Positions 16,136 to 22,258 of a stretch of DNA of 22,258 nucleotides are shown piece by piece. The stretch is from Bog-159 sp050011755 (GTDB taxonomy: Bacteria; Acidobacteriota; Terriglobia; Bryobacterales; Bryobacteraceae). The notes beneath the pieces are model-generated. The model was given only the letters and a program-made list of their open reading frames with translations. It ran no database searches and was not told where the DNA came from. The stretch is from assembly GCA_050011755.1 (NCBI GenBank), contig JBEKIM010000057.1:1-22258 (forward strand), in the 5' to 3' direction. Every line of letters starts with the position of its first letter. The stretch's first letter is position 1. The position numbers and the translations under genes were made by a program.

Positions 16136-16873
16136 CTATCGATTGGCGCGGCTCAACCGCCGCCTCCAGCCCGCCAAGCCGAGCAGTCCGAGGCCCAGCA
16201 ATCCCATGGATGCGGGCTCAGGTGTGCCGCTGGTCGGCTGGAACGCCTGTACCGTGTCTGTGCCGCCATCGATGATGGAAGCATTGCCCAAGGTGAAATT
16301 CGTGGCGTCCGTGCTGATGATGAGTACGGTCGAGCTCTGCCCAGGACCGATTTCCGGACCAGGCTGGGTCGGCGGATAGAAGCTAAAGCCGATTACGGTT
16401 CCGTCGACGTTACTGTCCGCGGTGACCGGCGGCATATCGCCGTCGATAAAGGTCGTTCCCGTCAGTATGCCGCCGTCCGTGCGAAACCCGGCGTCCGTAG
16501 CGAAATTCGCAAAGTCGGTCGCGGTAAGCCGTGCCAAAGCGGTCGCGGAACTGGGGTCATTGGTGATCTGGAAATAGAAATCCAGCGTTCCACCATCATT
16601 ATAAACGGCGGATTCAATGGTTCCGCTGTTCGTGCCGGCGGTCGTCGAGTAAGTAAACACGGCCGACATATCGGCCAGGAGCGTCCCCGGCGCCATTCCG
16701 GTACAATCAACCGGGAAAGCGGTGTTCCCCGGGGTGGGCCCGCCTGCTGAGGCGGCACAGCCATCCACCACTCCCGCCATTGCCGCGGGTACCCCCAGGA
16801 GCCCAAATCCAAGCAGCAGTGCAATTGCGAACATCAAAGGTTTTTGGTGCAAAGTCTTAGTGAGCGTCTTCAT
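16136..16873 (-). CDS. PEP-CTERM sorted exported protein
   Basis: A 245-residue protein with an N-terminal signal (about residues 14-33, FAIALLLGFGLLGVPAAMA) and a C-terminal PEP-CTERM anchor: TPEPASMGLLGLGLLGLAGWRRR (217-239), that is PEP motif, hydrophobic helix, arginine cluster. Such proteins are cleaved by an exosortase and placed at the cell surface or in extracellular matrix; no exosortase is in the window. The middle is Thr/Asp/Gly-rich, beta-strand-like and without a recognised domain. The ATG at 16873 has an excellent GGAGGA ribosome binding site 5 bases upstream, which decides against the upstream TTG at 16945. A strong terminator follows. Confidence 0.88.
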   Translation of the reverse strand: MKTLTKTLHQKPLMFAIALLLGFGLLGVPAAMAGVVDGCAASAGGPTPGNTAFPVDCTGMAPGTLLADMSAVFTYSTTAGTNSGTIESAVYNDGGTLDFYFQITNDPSSATALARLTATDFANFATDAGFRTDGGILTGTTFIDGDMPPVTADSNVDGTVIGFSFYPPTQPGPEIGPGQSSTVLIISTDATNFTLGNASIIDGGTDTVQAFQPTSGTPEPASMGLLGLGLLGLAGWRRRLSRANR

Positions 16874-17066
16874 TTTTCCTCCGAACAAGGTGCCGGCATC
16901 CGGTCGCCTGTTAGAAGTGTGCACTGAACCAGTACCCAGTTGCAATTAGGAACGAAGGGGGAACCTGATAAAACATACGAAATAGGCTAAGCTTTAGTAC
17001 TGAATAGGACGTATTCGCGGCCATCCGGGCTTGGGGCGCTGTCCGACGGGTGCTTTGGGCAGTCCG

Positions 17067-17084
17067 GAGTACGGCAATGTACTC
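17067..17084 (+). repeat. Small perfect hairpin followed by TTTA
   Basis: GAGTAC (17067-17072) and GTACTC (17079-17084) form a 6-bp stem with a 6-base loop; on the plus strand TTTACA follows. It is a weak terminator-like or RNA-structure signal inside the gene-poor region. Confidence 0.35.
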
Positions 17085-17112
17085 TTTACACGACGAATTG
17101 CCGCAAGGAAAT

Positions 17113-17162
17113 AAACTACCACGTAAGAAGCGCCTTGCGCTCCGCTTTTGTCGTGGTAAGTT
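17113..17162. repeat. Imperfect inverted repeat with 20-bp arms
   Basis: Arms at 17113-17132 and 17143-17162 match at 15 of 20 positions, sharing TACCACG/CGTGGTA and AAGCG/CGCTT blocks around a 10-base GC-rich centre. It could be a stem of a structured RNA, a terminator-like hairpin or a remnant of a small mobile element. Confidence 0.45.
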
Positions 17163-17576
17163 GTTGGATTTACACGGCCGACGCCATTGGTCCGAATCGT
17201 GCAGGGCGTCACGCCTCAACAAATCGGAAAAATGTGCTTGACCTTACCCTCGTTAGTAGTTTATTTTTAACCATTAGCAGTCTGGCCCTTAGCCGAGGTT
17301 AGGTTTAAGCTGTTGATCGGTGTTCTGCAGTAAATGAGTTTTCACGCTCCACTTGAACGCTGCCGCCCATAGCGCGCCATTTCCAGGATCGACGGGAAGA
17401 CGGCCCGCCCCGATCCAAATCGGACCCTAAGCACGACCCACCGGTCGACTGTACTCTATTGGTTTGGCCGAAGAGACTGGTGTGGTCGAAGAGCGGCCAG
17501 GCGAGGCCGTTTGCGGACGCCGAACCGGATGCTGCCGGATCGAGTAATGCGATTTAAGCAGATAAAAGGACCATAA

Positions 17577-18557
17577 ATGGAGATTATAATGCGCGCGACT
17601 TACCAAATACGTTCGTTGTTTTTTAGGCTTGGCGTAGGATTCGCGGCCTGCCTGGCGGCCGCTTTTGCCCAGCCCTATGGATACGTATCCAATACGATGG
17701 GGAACAACGTGTCCGTGGTTAACCGGGCTACCAACACGGTTTCCGCGACGATCTCGATCAGCGGCGCGGGGTTAACCGGACTGGCTGTTACGCCAAACGG
17801 TTCTTATGTCTATGTTGCCGAGCAAGGCAAGAACAGCGTCGCGGTAATCAGCACTGCCTCGAATACCGTGATTGCAACGATTCCCGTAGGCAGCAGCCCG
17901 GTTCAGGTGGCTATCACTCCGAACGGAACGCACGCCTATGTGGCCAATCAACAATCGAATAACGTTTCGGTTATCAGCACGGCAACCAATACCGTAGTGG
18001 CGACGGTGGCAGTGGGCAGCAAGCCGGTCGGAATTGCGGCCACGCTGGATGGCAGCAAGGTATTGGTCACGAATCTGCTTTCCTCGACTATTTCAGTAAT
18101 TTCCACGGCTACCAACGCCGTGTCTGCGACTTGGACGGCCCTCTCAGGGCCTAACGGCATGGCGATCAGCCCGGATGGTCAACACGTATGGGTGGCGAAT
18201 CAATATGCCAATTCGGTGACGGAGTACAGCCTGTCCTCCGGGAGCATCGTGGAAACCATTACCGGGTTTACCTCTCCGAATTCGGCCGCCATAACCCCCA
18301 ATGGCAGCCAGTTGTATGTCACCAATGCCAATATTTCTTCGCTCTATGCGGTGAACACTTCCACGCTGCAAATTACGACAAAGATAGCCGTGGGTTCGTT
18401 GCCGACCGCGGTCGCCGTGTCATCCGACGGCACTACGGCCTATGTCACCAACGCCTACGGATACTCTCTTTCCGAGATCAATACCTCCACGAATACCGTC
18501 AAGGAAACCATAGCCAAAGTGGGGATTTACCCCGACTCCGTAGCTCTGTATCACTGA
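17577..18557 (+). CDS. Exported YVTN beta-propeller repeat protein
   Basis: A 326-residue protein. A signal peptide (residues about 1-31) is followed by roughly seven blades of about 42 residues built on the YVTN pattern: YGYVSNTMGNNVSVVN, YVYVAEQGKNSVAVIS, HAYVANQQSNNVSVIS, KVLVTNLLSSTISVIS and so on, each with a TNTVxATI strand and a (T/S)PNG or SPDG turn. Such propellers are secreted or surface-exposed binding scaffolds, without catalytic residues visible here. Two starts are possible: ATG 17577 with AAAGGA six bases upstream (chosen) and ATG 17589 with GGAG six bases upstream. Codon use is less GC-rich than neighbouring genes. It stands alone, convergent with the HipA-like gene. Confidence 0.88.
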   Translation: MEIIMRATYQIRSLFFRLGVGFAACLAAAFAQPYGYVSNTMGNNVSVVNRATNTVSATISISGAGLTGLAVTPNGSYVYVAEQGKNSVAVISTASNTVIATIPVGSSPVQVAITPNGTHAYVANQQSNNVSVISTATNTVVATVAVGSKPVGIAATLDGSKVLVTNLLSSTISVISTATNAVSATWTALSGPNGMAISPDGQHVWVANQYANSVTEYSLSSGSIVETITGFTSPNSAAITPNGSQLYVTNANISSLYAVNTSTLQITTKIAVGSLPTAVAVSSDGTTAYVTNAYGYSLSEINTSTNTVKETIAKVGIYPDSVALYH

Positions 18558-18575
18558 GGAAGTCCGGACCGCGGT

Positions 18576-19397
18576 TCAGGCGGGCCAATTCGGAAACGGG
18601 TTGGCCCGGGCCAGGCGGGTTTCGGAGACCAGGTCCGGAACGGCCGCGCGGCGCTGTAATAGCTTTTCGAGCAGCAGTTCGAATTCGTCCTCTTCGCCTT
18701 CCAGCCACTCTGGTGGAACCTTCCGGAAGGCTTGATCCACTATTTTTTCCGGAAAGTGCACAACCTGATCCAGCCAGGGCTGGAAGTCGTCTAAAGAGCG
18801 CACCTGCTCGTAGACTAACTTTCTGGGATACAGGCCCTGCAGTGGCGAACCGGTGAAATCCCAATTAGGGCCGTTGAAGACGAAGCCGTGATCGATCATG
18901 ACCGCGACAAAAGTCTTCTTGACCTCCGCGTGCCAATCCTCGATGCGCGCGCGGAAGAAGACCGACTGGCGGCCGTCGGAGTTGGCCATCCACTTGTCGA
19001 AGACCAGTACCGCCAGAAAATCGGTGAGGTTGCCGACGCCGGCCAACAAGGCGTCCGGCACGAAGTCGTATACCGCCATCACGTCCGGATTACCGGGGTG
19101 CCGCGAACCGAAATGCCAGCCCGGCGGCACGGGAATATGCTGGGCGCCCAGATGGATGAAGACTTCCGGGTTGGCGGCCAGAAATTCGGGCGTGAGAAGA
19201 ATGAACTCAGCGGGCGCGGCGGAGATCTGCAGGTACTTCAGGAAGACAGCGGAGACGAGTTCGTTGACCAGGATGCGGCGGTGTTGGGGGTTGTTCCGGA
19301 ACTTGACGATGTAGAAGTTGCCATCGTCCGCTTCGAGCAGGTGGGACTGAGCCCCGCCGCGCATTTGGCGAATGTAGCGGCAGGCGGTGAGCGGCAT
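18576..19397 (-). CDS. HipA-like kinase, stand-alone (HipA_2 type)
   Basis: A 273-residue protein. Residues 14-50 (GGAQSHLLEADDGNFYIVKF, then NELVSAVFLKYL) match the ATP-binding start of the compact HipA-like family, with Lys32 and Glu46 as the expected ion pair. DKWMANSDGRQSVFF (134-148) corresponds to the catalytic loop, and MIDHGFVF (167-174) to the DFG-like metal site. It lacks the N-terminal subdomain of classical HipA, and no HipB antitoxin-like helix-turn-helix gene is adjacent. Classical HipA phosphorylates glutamyl-tRNA synthetase; targets of this subfamily are not known to me. It is divergent from a 75-residue protein 48 bases away. Confidence 0.75.
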   Translation of the reverse strand: MPLTACRYIRQMRGGAQSHLLEADDGNFYIVKFRNNPQHRRILVNELVSAVFLKYLQISAAPAEFILLTPEFLAANPEVFIHLGAQHIPVPPGWHFGSRHPGNPDVMAVYDFVPDALLAGVGNLTDFLAVLVFDKWMANSDGRQSVFFRARIEDWHAEVKKTFVAVMIDHGFVFNGPNWDFTGSPLQGLYPRKLVYEQVRSLDDFQPWLDQVVHFPEKIVDQAFRKVPPEWLEGEEDEFELLLEKLLQRRAAVPDLVSETRLARANPFPNWPA

Positions 19398-19445
19398 GAA
19401 AATGCTGTACTCTAGAGTTGTATCATACCCCGGAGGAGAACCAGC

Positions 19446-19673
19446 ATGCCCGAAGAAACCCAGGAACCCGTGGCGCCCCCGACGCCGCCAGCCAGAACCA
19501 AGGACGAGATCGCCCTGGAATTGACGAAGTTCATTGCAGCCGCGACAGGCTACGGGAAGGGCGGCGCCACCGGCGCCGGATTCTCCGGCAAACCGGCGAC
19601 CCGATCTGCCGAAGAATATGCCGACGCGCTACTGGAGCTTTTCGAGCGCTGCCGAACCGTCGTGAACCGGTAA
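19446..19673 (+). CDS. Small conserved-looking protein of unknown function
   Basis: A 75-residue protein with a strong GGAGG ribosome binding site 9 bases before the ATG. A Pro/Glu-rich N-terminus (about 1-17) is followed by a helix (KDEIALELTKFIAAATGYGK), a glycine-rich turn and a second helix (SAEEYADALLELFERCRTVV). I do not recognise a family. It has no signal or membrane segment, so it is probably cytosolic. It is divergent from the HipA-like kinase, with 48 bases between the two start codons, and convergent with the histone-like gene. A partnership with the kinase is possible from position only. Confidence 0.65.
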   Translation: MPEETQEPVAPPTPPARTKDEIALELTKFIAAATGYGKGGATGAGFSGKPATRSAEEYADALLELFERCRTVVNR

Positions 19674-19681
19674 GAAAACAG

Positions 19682-20218
19682 CTACTTCTTTCCGCCCTTT
19701 TTCTTGGCAGGCGCCTTCTTCGCGGCCTTTTTGGCGGGCGCTTTTTTGGCCGGTGACTTCTTAGCCGGTGCCTTCTTGGCTGCTGTCTTCGCCGGGGCTT
19801 TCTTAGCCGCTACCTTTTTCGCCGGCGCCTTCTTGGCGGGCGCTTTCTTGGCCGCAGCTTTTTTGGCTGGGGCTTTCTTGGCTGGCGCGGCTTTCGCCGC
19901 GGGTTTAGCCGGCGCTTTCACCGCGGCCTTTTTGGCGGCGGGTTTGGCAGGCTTCCTGGCAGCCGCCTGGGTGGCCTTCTTAGCCGGTTTTTTGGGCGCT
20001 TCGGCCGCAGGGGCTTCCGGCGGCGGTCCGGCGGGCGCTGGCGCGGGCGGCGCCACCTCTACGGCAACCACCACGATTTCTTCCTCCTCGTCCTCCTCGT
20101 CCTCGTCCTCGAAGTCATCGAGCTTCGAGGTCAGGTCCGGATGTTCTTCGTCGTCGTAGTCTTGAAAGTCTTCCATGTCTTCTTCGTCGTTGGCAGCGAG
20201 CTTGTGACTATCAAACAT
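19682..20218 (-). CDS. Bipolar acidic/basic histone H1-like protein (PAKKA repeats)
   Basis: A 178-residue protein with three parts: a very acidic head (residues 10-47, ending EDEDEEDEEEE), a Val/Pro/Ala linker (48-75), and a Lys/Ala/Pro tail of about 100 residues made of PAKKA-type repeats (76-178, ending GGKK). Such tails occur in eukaryotic H1 and in bacterial histone-like proteins such as AlgP and Hc2, which bind DNA without sequence specificity. The ATG at 20218 with AGGAGG eight bases upstream decides the start; the frame stays open farther upstream but without coding character. The matching negative head may self-shield the tail or bind proteins. The tail is encoded by degenerate tandem repeats that could slip in length. 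Confidence 0.85.
   Translation of the reverse strand: MFDSHKLAANDEEDMEDFQDYDDEEHPDLTSKLDDFEDEDEEDEEEEIVVVAVEVAPPAPAPAGPPPEAPAAEAPKKPAKKATQAAARKPAKPAAKKAAVKAPAKPAAKAAPAKKAPAKKAAAKKAPAKKAPAKKVAAKKAPAKTAAKKAPAKKSPAKKAPAKKAAKKAPAKKKGGKK
19690..19990. repeat. Degenerate tandem repeats encoding the PAKKA tail
   Basis: Many copies of a roughly 15-base unit (GCCGGCGCCTTCTTG-like on the plus strand) run through the 3' half of the histone-like gene. Synonymous variation among units suggests selection on protein composition. Repeat number may vary between strains. Confidence 0.7.
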
Positions 20219-20255
20219 AATGAACGCCTCCTGTTGTCGGGGCACAATCACCCAT

Positions 20256-20283
20256 AGAATAACCTTTTTTTGCGCAGAGGCAA
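20256..20283 (-). promoter_or_regulatory. Likely promoter of the histone-like gene
   Basis: On the minus strand TTGCCT (20278-20283) and TATTCT (20256-20261) are separated by a 16-bp spacer that contains an A7 run. AT-rich sequence upstream (about 20284-20315) could serve as an UP element. The transcript would have a leader of about 30 bases carrying the AGGAGG site. Confidence 0.5.
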
Positions 20284-20477
20284 TAGCAAAACGATAAAAA
20301 GTAAAATATTTTCGCGCGGCGCGGACGAGTAGACACGTTGGCTGGCGAAGTCGAAGGGCGTGCCGCGCGGCGGCCGGGGCGGATGAAGGCAATCGATTCT
20401 CTCCCGCCAGCGACTGCGCATGCCCACTGCAATCCATTGCAAAGAAAGGAACAATCGCCAATCTGGCTTCGGTTCGT

Positions 20478-20502
20478 AAAAAGCCCGGTTACGCGTCAGG
20501 CT
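20478..20502 (-). terminator. Rho-independent terminator overlapping the end of the RHH-like gene
   Basis: On the minus strand AGCCTG (20497-20502) pairs with CGGGCT (20482-20487), one pair being G-U, around a 9-base loop, followed by TTTT (20478-20481). The stop codon of the RHH-like gene lies inside the loop. It would end the MFS-RHH transcript. Confidence 0.6.
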
Positions 20503-20845
20503 TCAGCGCATCCATCGCCACTTGACGAAGCTGCTCCTTGAGTTTGCGGATCTCGTCCGTATGTACGCTGAGGCGGGCGAACAACTCCTTTTGGCTGGCG
20601 ATGCCCGCGCCGATCAGAAAGGCGGCGCATTCCGAGCGGCTGCCGAACAGATCGGCCTCCACCAACTGATCCAGGCGGGCCAGCGCTTCGTCGTTTACGC
20701 GGACCATGACGACGTTGCCGCGGCCATCCCCTTTGTTGACGTACTGGCCAAGCAGTTCTTTTAGCGTTTTCCCGTCCTTGCCTTCGGCGATGATCCCGAC
20801 CTTTCCGCGAAGCCGGCCGGATCCAAACTCAAACGTCTTCTTCAT
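20489..20845 (-). CDS. Putative ribbon-helix-helix-like regulator
   Basis: A 118-residue protein. Residues 45-82 (VVMVRVNDEALARLDQLVEADLFGSRSECAAFLIGAGI) fit the beta-helix-helix pattern of RHH/CopG-type DNA-binding proteins: a strand with alternating residues, an amphipathic helix, a turn and a second helix with SRSE. A charged coiled-coil-like helix follows (about 85-112). The N-terminal 40 residues are basic and glycine-rich, of unknown role. The ATG at 20845 has AAGGAG nine bases upstream. It starts 22 bases after the MFS exporter and ends in a terminator, so the two form a likely operon. It could control the exporter, but this is not shown. Confidence 0.6.
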   Translation of the reverse strand: MKKTFEFGSGRLRGKVGIIAEGKDGKTLKELLGQYVNKGDGRGNVVMVRVNDEALARLDQLVEADLFGSRSECAAFLIGAGIASQKELFARLSVHTDEIRKLKEQLRQVAMDALKPDA

Positions 20846-20867
20846 ACGAACGCACTCCTTATCAAAA

Positions 20868-22109
20868 TCAAAGCGCTTCGGATTTCGCCGCCACCAGCGG
20901 CTTCCTCAGGCGTAGTGTACCGGCTATGGCAATCAGCAGCAGCAGCGCCGCGCTGCCATAGAAAACCGCCGCGATGCCCAGCCGCGATGCCAGATCGCCG
21001 GCAAACAGCAGGGCCACACCCTGGGAAATCGAAATCAGGGACATGGAACTGCTGCTGACGCGCCCGCGCATTTCGGCGGGCACCTGGCCTTGCATCAGAG
21101 TCATGGCGGCGATGGTCAGAAGCGACGCGCCCACGCCGATGCCTACACACCCCGCGAGGGCCAGCACGCGGTTGGGAAAGAAAGCGATGCCGGCGATGGA
21201 AACGCCACACAGCAGGATGCCCGCGGTTATCAGGTGCGCCTTCTGGTGGACGCGGCGGGCCAGAGGGGTGACCAAAACCCCGCCGCCCAGCATGCCTGCG
21301 CCGATGGCCGATCCGAGGGCGCCGAAAAGAACCGAATTGGCGTGCAGCACGTCGCGCACATACACCGCGATCAGGGAGCCGAAGGCACTGATAGCGAATG
21401 TGCCGGCGGCGATTGACAGGATCACGAAGCCGATCACCGAATGGCCGGCAATAAAGCGCACGCCGGACAGCAGGTCGCGCAAAATCGGCTTCACTTCCCG
21501 GTTGGCGTGGGCCGGCCGCGGCGGTATGGCGATGGTGGCGATCATGAGGCCGGAAAAGACAAAGCTGGCGCTATCGATCCAGTAGCAGGAATCCGGACCA
21601 GCCCACCCGGCCAGCGCGCCCGCCAGAACCGGGCTGCCCATCTGCAGGATCTGTACGGTCTGTTGGATGACGGCGTTGGCGCTCATGAGGCCGTGCAGGG
21701 GCACGATCTGGGGGAGGGTGACGGAACGCGCCGGACTGAAGAAACTGGAGAAAGTGCTGAGGGCCAGGAACACGGTGTAGATGTGCCAGGGAGCGCGGGC
21801 GAAGACCAGCCCGACCACCAGGACTGCACGGGCCAAGTCGCTCGCAACCATGGTGCGGCGGGGATGCCAGCGATCGACGAATACGCCGGCCACCGGCCCG
21901 ACGAAGGCCAGCGGCAGCAGGAAGAATACGGTCACCAGGGTGATGGCGCGCGCCGAGGCGTGCATGCGAAAGGTCATCTCGCTGAAGATGGCGTAGAGCG
22001 CCAGAAAATCGCCGAAGATGCTGACCAGGGTCGCCAGCCACAGCTTGCGGAAAGCCGGGATGGCGAGCGCCTGGCGCATGCTGAGTTGGGGTGCGGCAGA
22101 GGGGGCCAT
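20868..22109 (-). CDS. Major facilitator superfamily exporter (MFS_3/EntS-like)
   Basis: A 413-residue membrane protein with about 12 hydrophobic segments. The loop after the second segment has the MFS motif-A pattern GVFVDRWHPRR (75-85). The sequence style, including FSSFFSPARSVTLPQIVP and a hydrophilic central loop (PPRPAHANREVKPILRDL), fits the MFS_3 group, which contains enterobactin exporter EntS and macrolide or multidrug efflux proteins. The substrate is unknown. Its promoter is near consensus and leaderless, and an exact palindrome lies in the promoter spacer, so it is probably repressed by a dimeric regulator. An RHH-like gene follows in the same operon. Confidence 0.88.
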   Translation of the reverse strand: MAPSAAPQLSMRQALAIPAFRKLWLATLVSIFGDFLALYAIFSEMTFRMHASARAITLVTVFFLLPLAFVGPVAGVFVDRWHPRRTMVASDLARAVLVVGLVFARAPWHIYTVFLALSTFSSFFSPARSVTLPQIVPLHGLMSANAVIQQTVQILQMGSPVLAGALAGWAGPDSCYWIDSASFVFSGLMIATIAIPPRPAHANREVKPILRDLLSGVRFIAGHSVIGFVILSIAAGTFAISAFGSLIAVYVRDVLHANSVLFGALGSAIGAGMLGGGVLVTPLARRVHQKAHLITAGILLCGVSIAGIAFFPNRVLALAGCVGIGVGASLLTIAAMTLMQGQVPAEMRGRVSSSSMSLISISQGVALLFAGDLASRLGIAAVFYGSAALLLLIAIAGTLRLRKPLVAAKSEAL

Positions 22110-22115
22110 ACGCGT

Positions 22116-22144
22116 ATTCTAATTACACGTAATTCGTAAGTCAA
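22116..22144 (-). promoter_or_regulatory. Near-consensus leaderless promoter of the MFS exporter
   Basis: On the minus strand TTGACT (22139-22144, 5 of 6) and TAGAAT (22116-22121, 5 of 6) are separated by exactly 17 bp. Six bases separate the -10 box from the ATG at 22109, which makes the A of ATG the predicted +1. No Shine-Dalgarno is present. Confidence 0.75.
22121..22134. promoter_or_regulatory. Palindromic operator candidate in the exporter promoter spacer
   Basis: AATTAC-AC-GTAATT is a perfect inverted repeat (6-bp arms, 2-bp centre) lying between the -35 and -10 boxes and touching the last base of the -10. A dimeric repressor bound here would block RNA polymerase. The regulator is not identified. 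Confidence 0.55.
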
Positions 22145-22168
22145 GGATTCATTTCTGAGAACCTGCGT

Positions 22169-22258
22169 ATCCGATGCCGTGGTAATGGCGCCGCCAGTCA
22201 ACTGTTCGGGACTGGCATATCCGGGGGTCATCATGGCGGCGGAAGTGGCCTCCGGGTC
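22169..22258 (-). pseudogene. Truncated Ser/Thr protein kinase remnant
   Basis: Reading inward from the window edge, the frame encodes MMTPGYASPEQLTGGAITTASD, the activation-segment and APE-motif region of a Hanks-type Ser/Thr kinase of the acidobacterial style. Kinase similarity stops after ASD, where VYSLGVVLYELL-like residues are expected; instead the frame continues into unrelated residues, runs through the MFS promoter and overlaps the MFS gene. The C-terminal lobe, including helix F onward, is missing. The upstream part is outside the window. It is most likely a pseudogene end left by a deletion or insertion. Confidence 0.65.

Larger units (their letters stand above)
16874..17576. other. 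Gene-poor, AT-richer intergenic region
   Basis: About 700 bases without a convincing gene. The left 450 bases are visibly richer in A/T than the rest of the window, with runs such as TTTATTTTTAACC near 17260. It holds a small hairpin at 17067-17084 and a larger imperfect inverted repeat at 17113-17162. Short frames on both strands (for example 17050-17241) match nothing I recognise and have no ribosome binding site. The right end supplies the AAAGGA ribosome binding site of the YVTN gene. It may be a decayed element or encode a structured RNA; neither is established. Confidence 0.5.

Noticed and set aside
16874..16945. Longer PEP-CTERM protein starting at TTG 16945
   Set aside because: The ATG at 16873 has a strong GGAGGA ribosome binding site and gives a normal signal peptide.
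17050..17241. Small plus-strand frame (63 codons) in the gene-poor region
   Set aside because: No ribosome binding site, no recognised motif, and it runs through the inverted repeat; the antisense frame is equally open.
17464..17505. Direct repeat of GGCCGAAGAG/GGTCGAAGAG
   Set aside because: Only about ten bases are shared between two copies; too short and imperfect to call a repeat element or attachment site.
18581..18608. Hairpin CGGGCCAA/TTGGCCCG between the YVTN and HipA-like genes as a terminator
   Set aside because: It lies inside the last codons of the HipA-like gene, has a long 12-base loop and no T-tract on either side.
19704..20159. Plus-strand frame encoding a very hydrophobic Ala/Phe/Leu repeat protein
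   Set aside because: It is the complement of the PAKKA repeats, which produce AGAFLA by codon reversal; the minus-strand gene has its own RBS and promoter.
1..22258. tRNA genes, CRISPR arrays, intact transposases or phage genes
   Set aside because: None seen: no T-loop/acceptor pattern, no regularly spaced repeats and no transposase or integrase motifs on either strand.

Overview
This GC-rich window looks like a chromosomal segment of an Acidobacteriota bacterium, most likely of the Bryobacterales/Solibacter type. That is an inference from gene content and style: an ECF sigma/anti-sigma cluster, a PEP-CTERM protein, a YVTN propeller protein, a DUF2277 protein, a HipA-like kinase, secreted GH29 and S9 enzymes, and very GC-rich third codon positions. 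No ribosomal RNA or other marker is present to fix the taxonomy. No tRNA, rRNA, CRISPR array or intact insertion sequence was seen.

Positions 1-5105 (minus strand) hold an aromatic amino-acid operon in the order trpC-trpF-trpB-trpA/chorismate mutase-aroF-tyrA. TyrA is cut by the window edge. trpC/trpF and trpF/trpB overlap through ATGATG junctions, and trpA/aroF abut as TAA-ATG. TrpA carries a complete C-terminal AroQ-type chorismate mutase, so one polypeptide serves both the Trp branch and the Phe/Tyr branch. The 66-bp trpB-trpA gap is largely a palindromic element that contains the trpA Shine-Dalgarno. trpE, trpG and trpD are not in the window.

Positions 5106-7474 (plus strand) carry a secreted GH29 alpha-L-fucosidase with a consensus promoter placed for a leaderless mRNA, a small HExxH lipoprotein and a DUF2277 protein. 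Positions 7506-9319 (minus) are an ECF sigma factor, its membrane zinc-finger anti-sigma factor and a secreted secretin-like protein, tightly coupled. Positions 9402-13565 (minus) are a two-gene sugar-activation operon: a divergent GalU-like nucleotidyltransferase and a 1107-residue fusion of a fucokinase-like GHMP kinase (N-terminal) to a UDPGP-type pyrophosphorylase (C-terminal). This is the reverse of the known Fkp/FKGP order.

Positions 13630-16873 (minus) are an S9 glutamyl-endopeptidase-like exopeptidase family protein and a PEP-CTERM surface protein, separated by a clear terminator. An AT-richer, gene-poor 0.7-kb stretch with two hairpins precedes a YVTN beta-propeller protein (17577-18557, plus). 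A HipA-like kinase is divergent from a 75-residue small protein. Next come an acidic/basic histone-H1-like protein, an RHH-like regulator and an MFS exporter. The exporter has a near-consensus promoter with a palindromic operator in its spacer. The last bases hold a truncated Ser/Thr protein kinase remnant.

The most unusual points are the reversed kinase-pyrophosphorylase fusion with its degenerate GalU neighbour, the TrpA-chorismate mutase fusion whose ribosome binding site is buried in a palindrome, and repeated promoter placement that predicts leaderless mRNAs.
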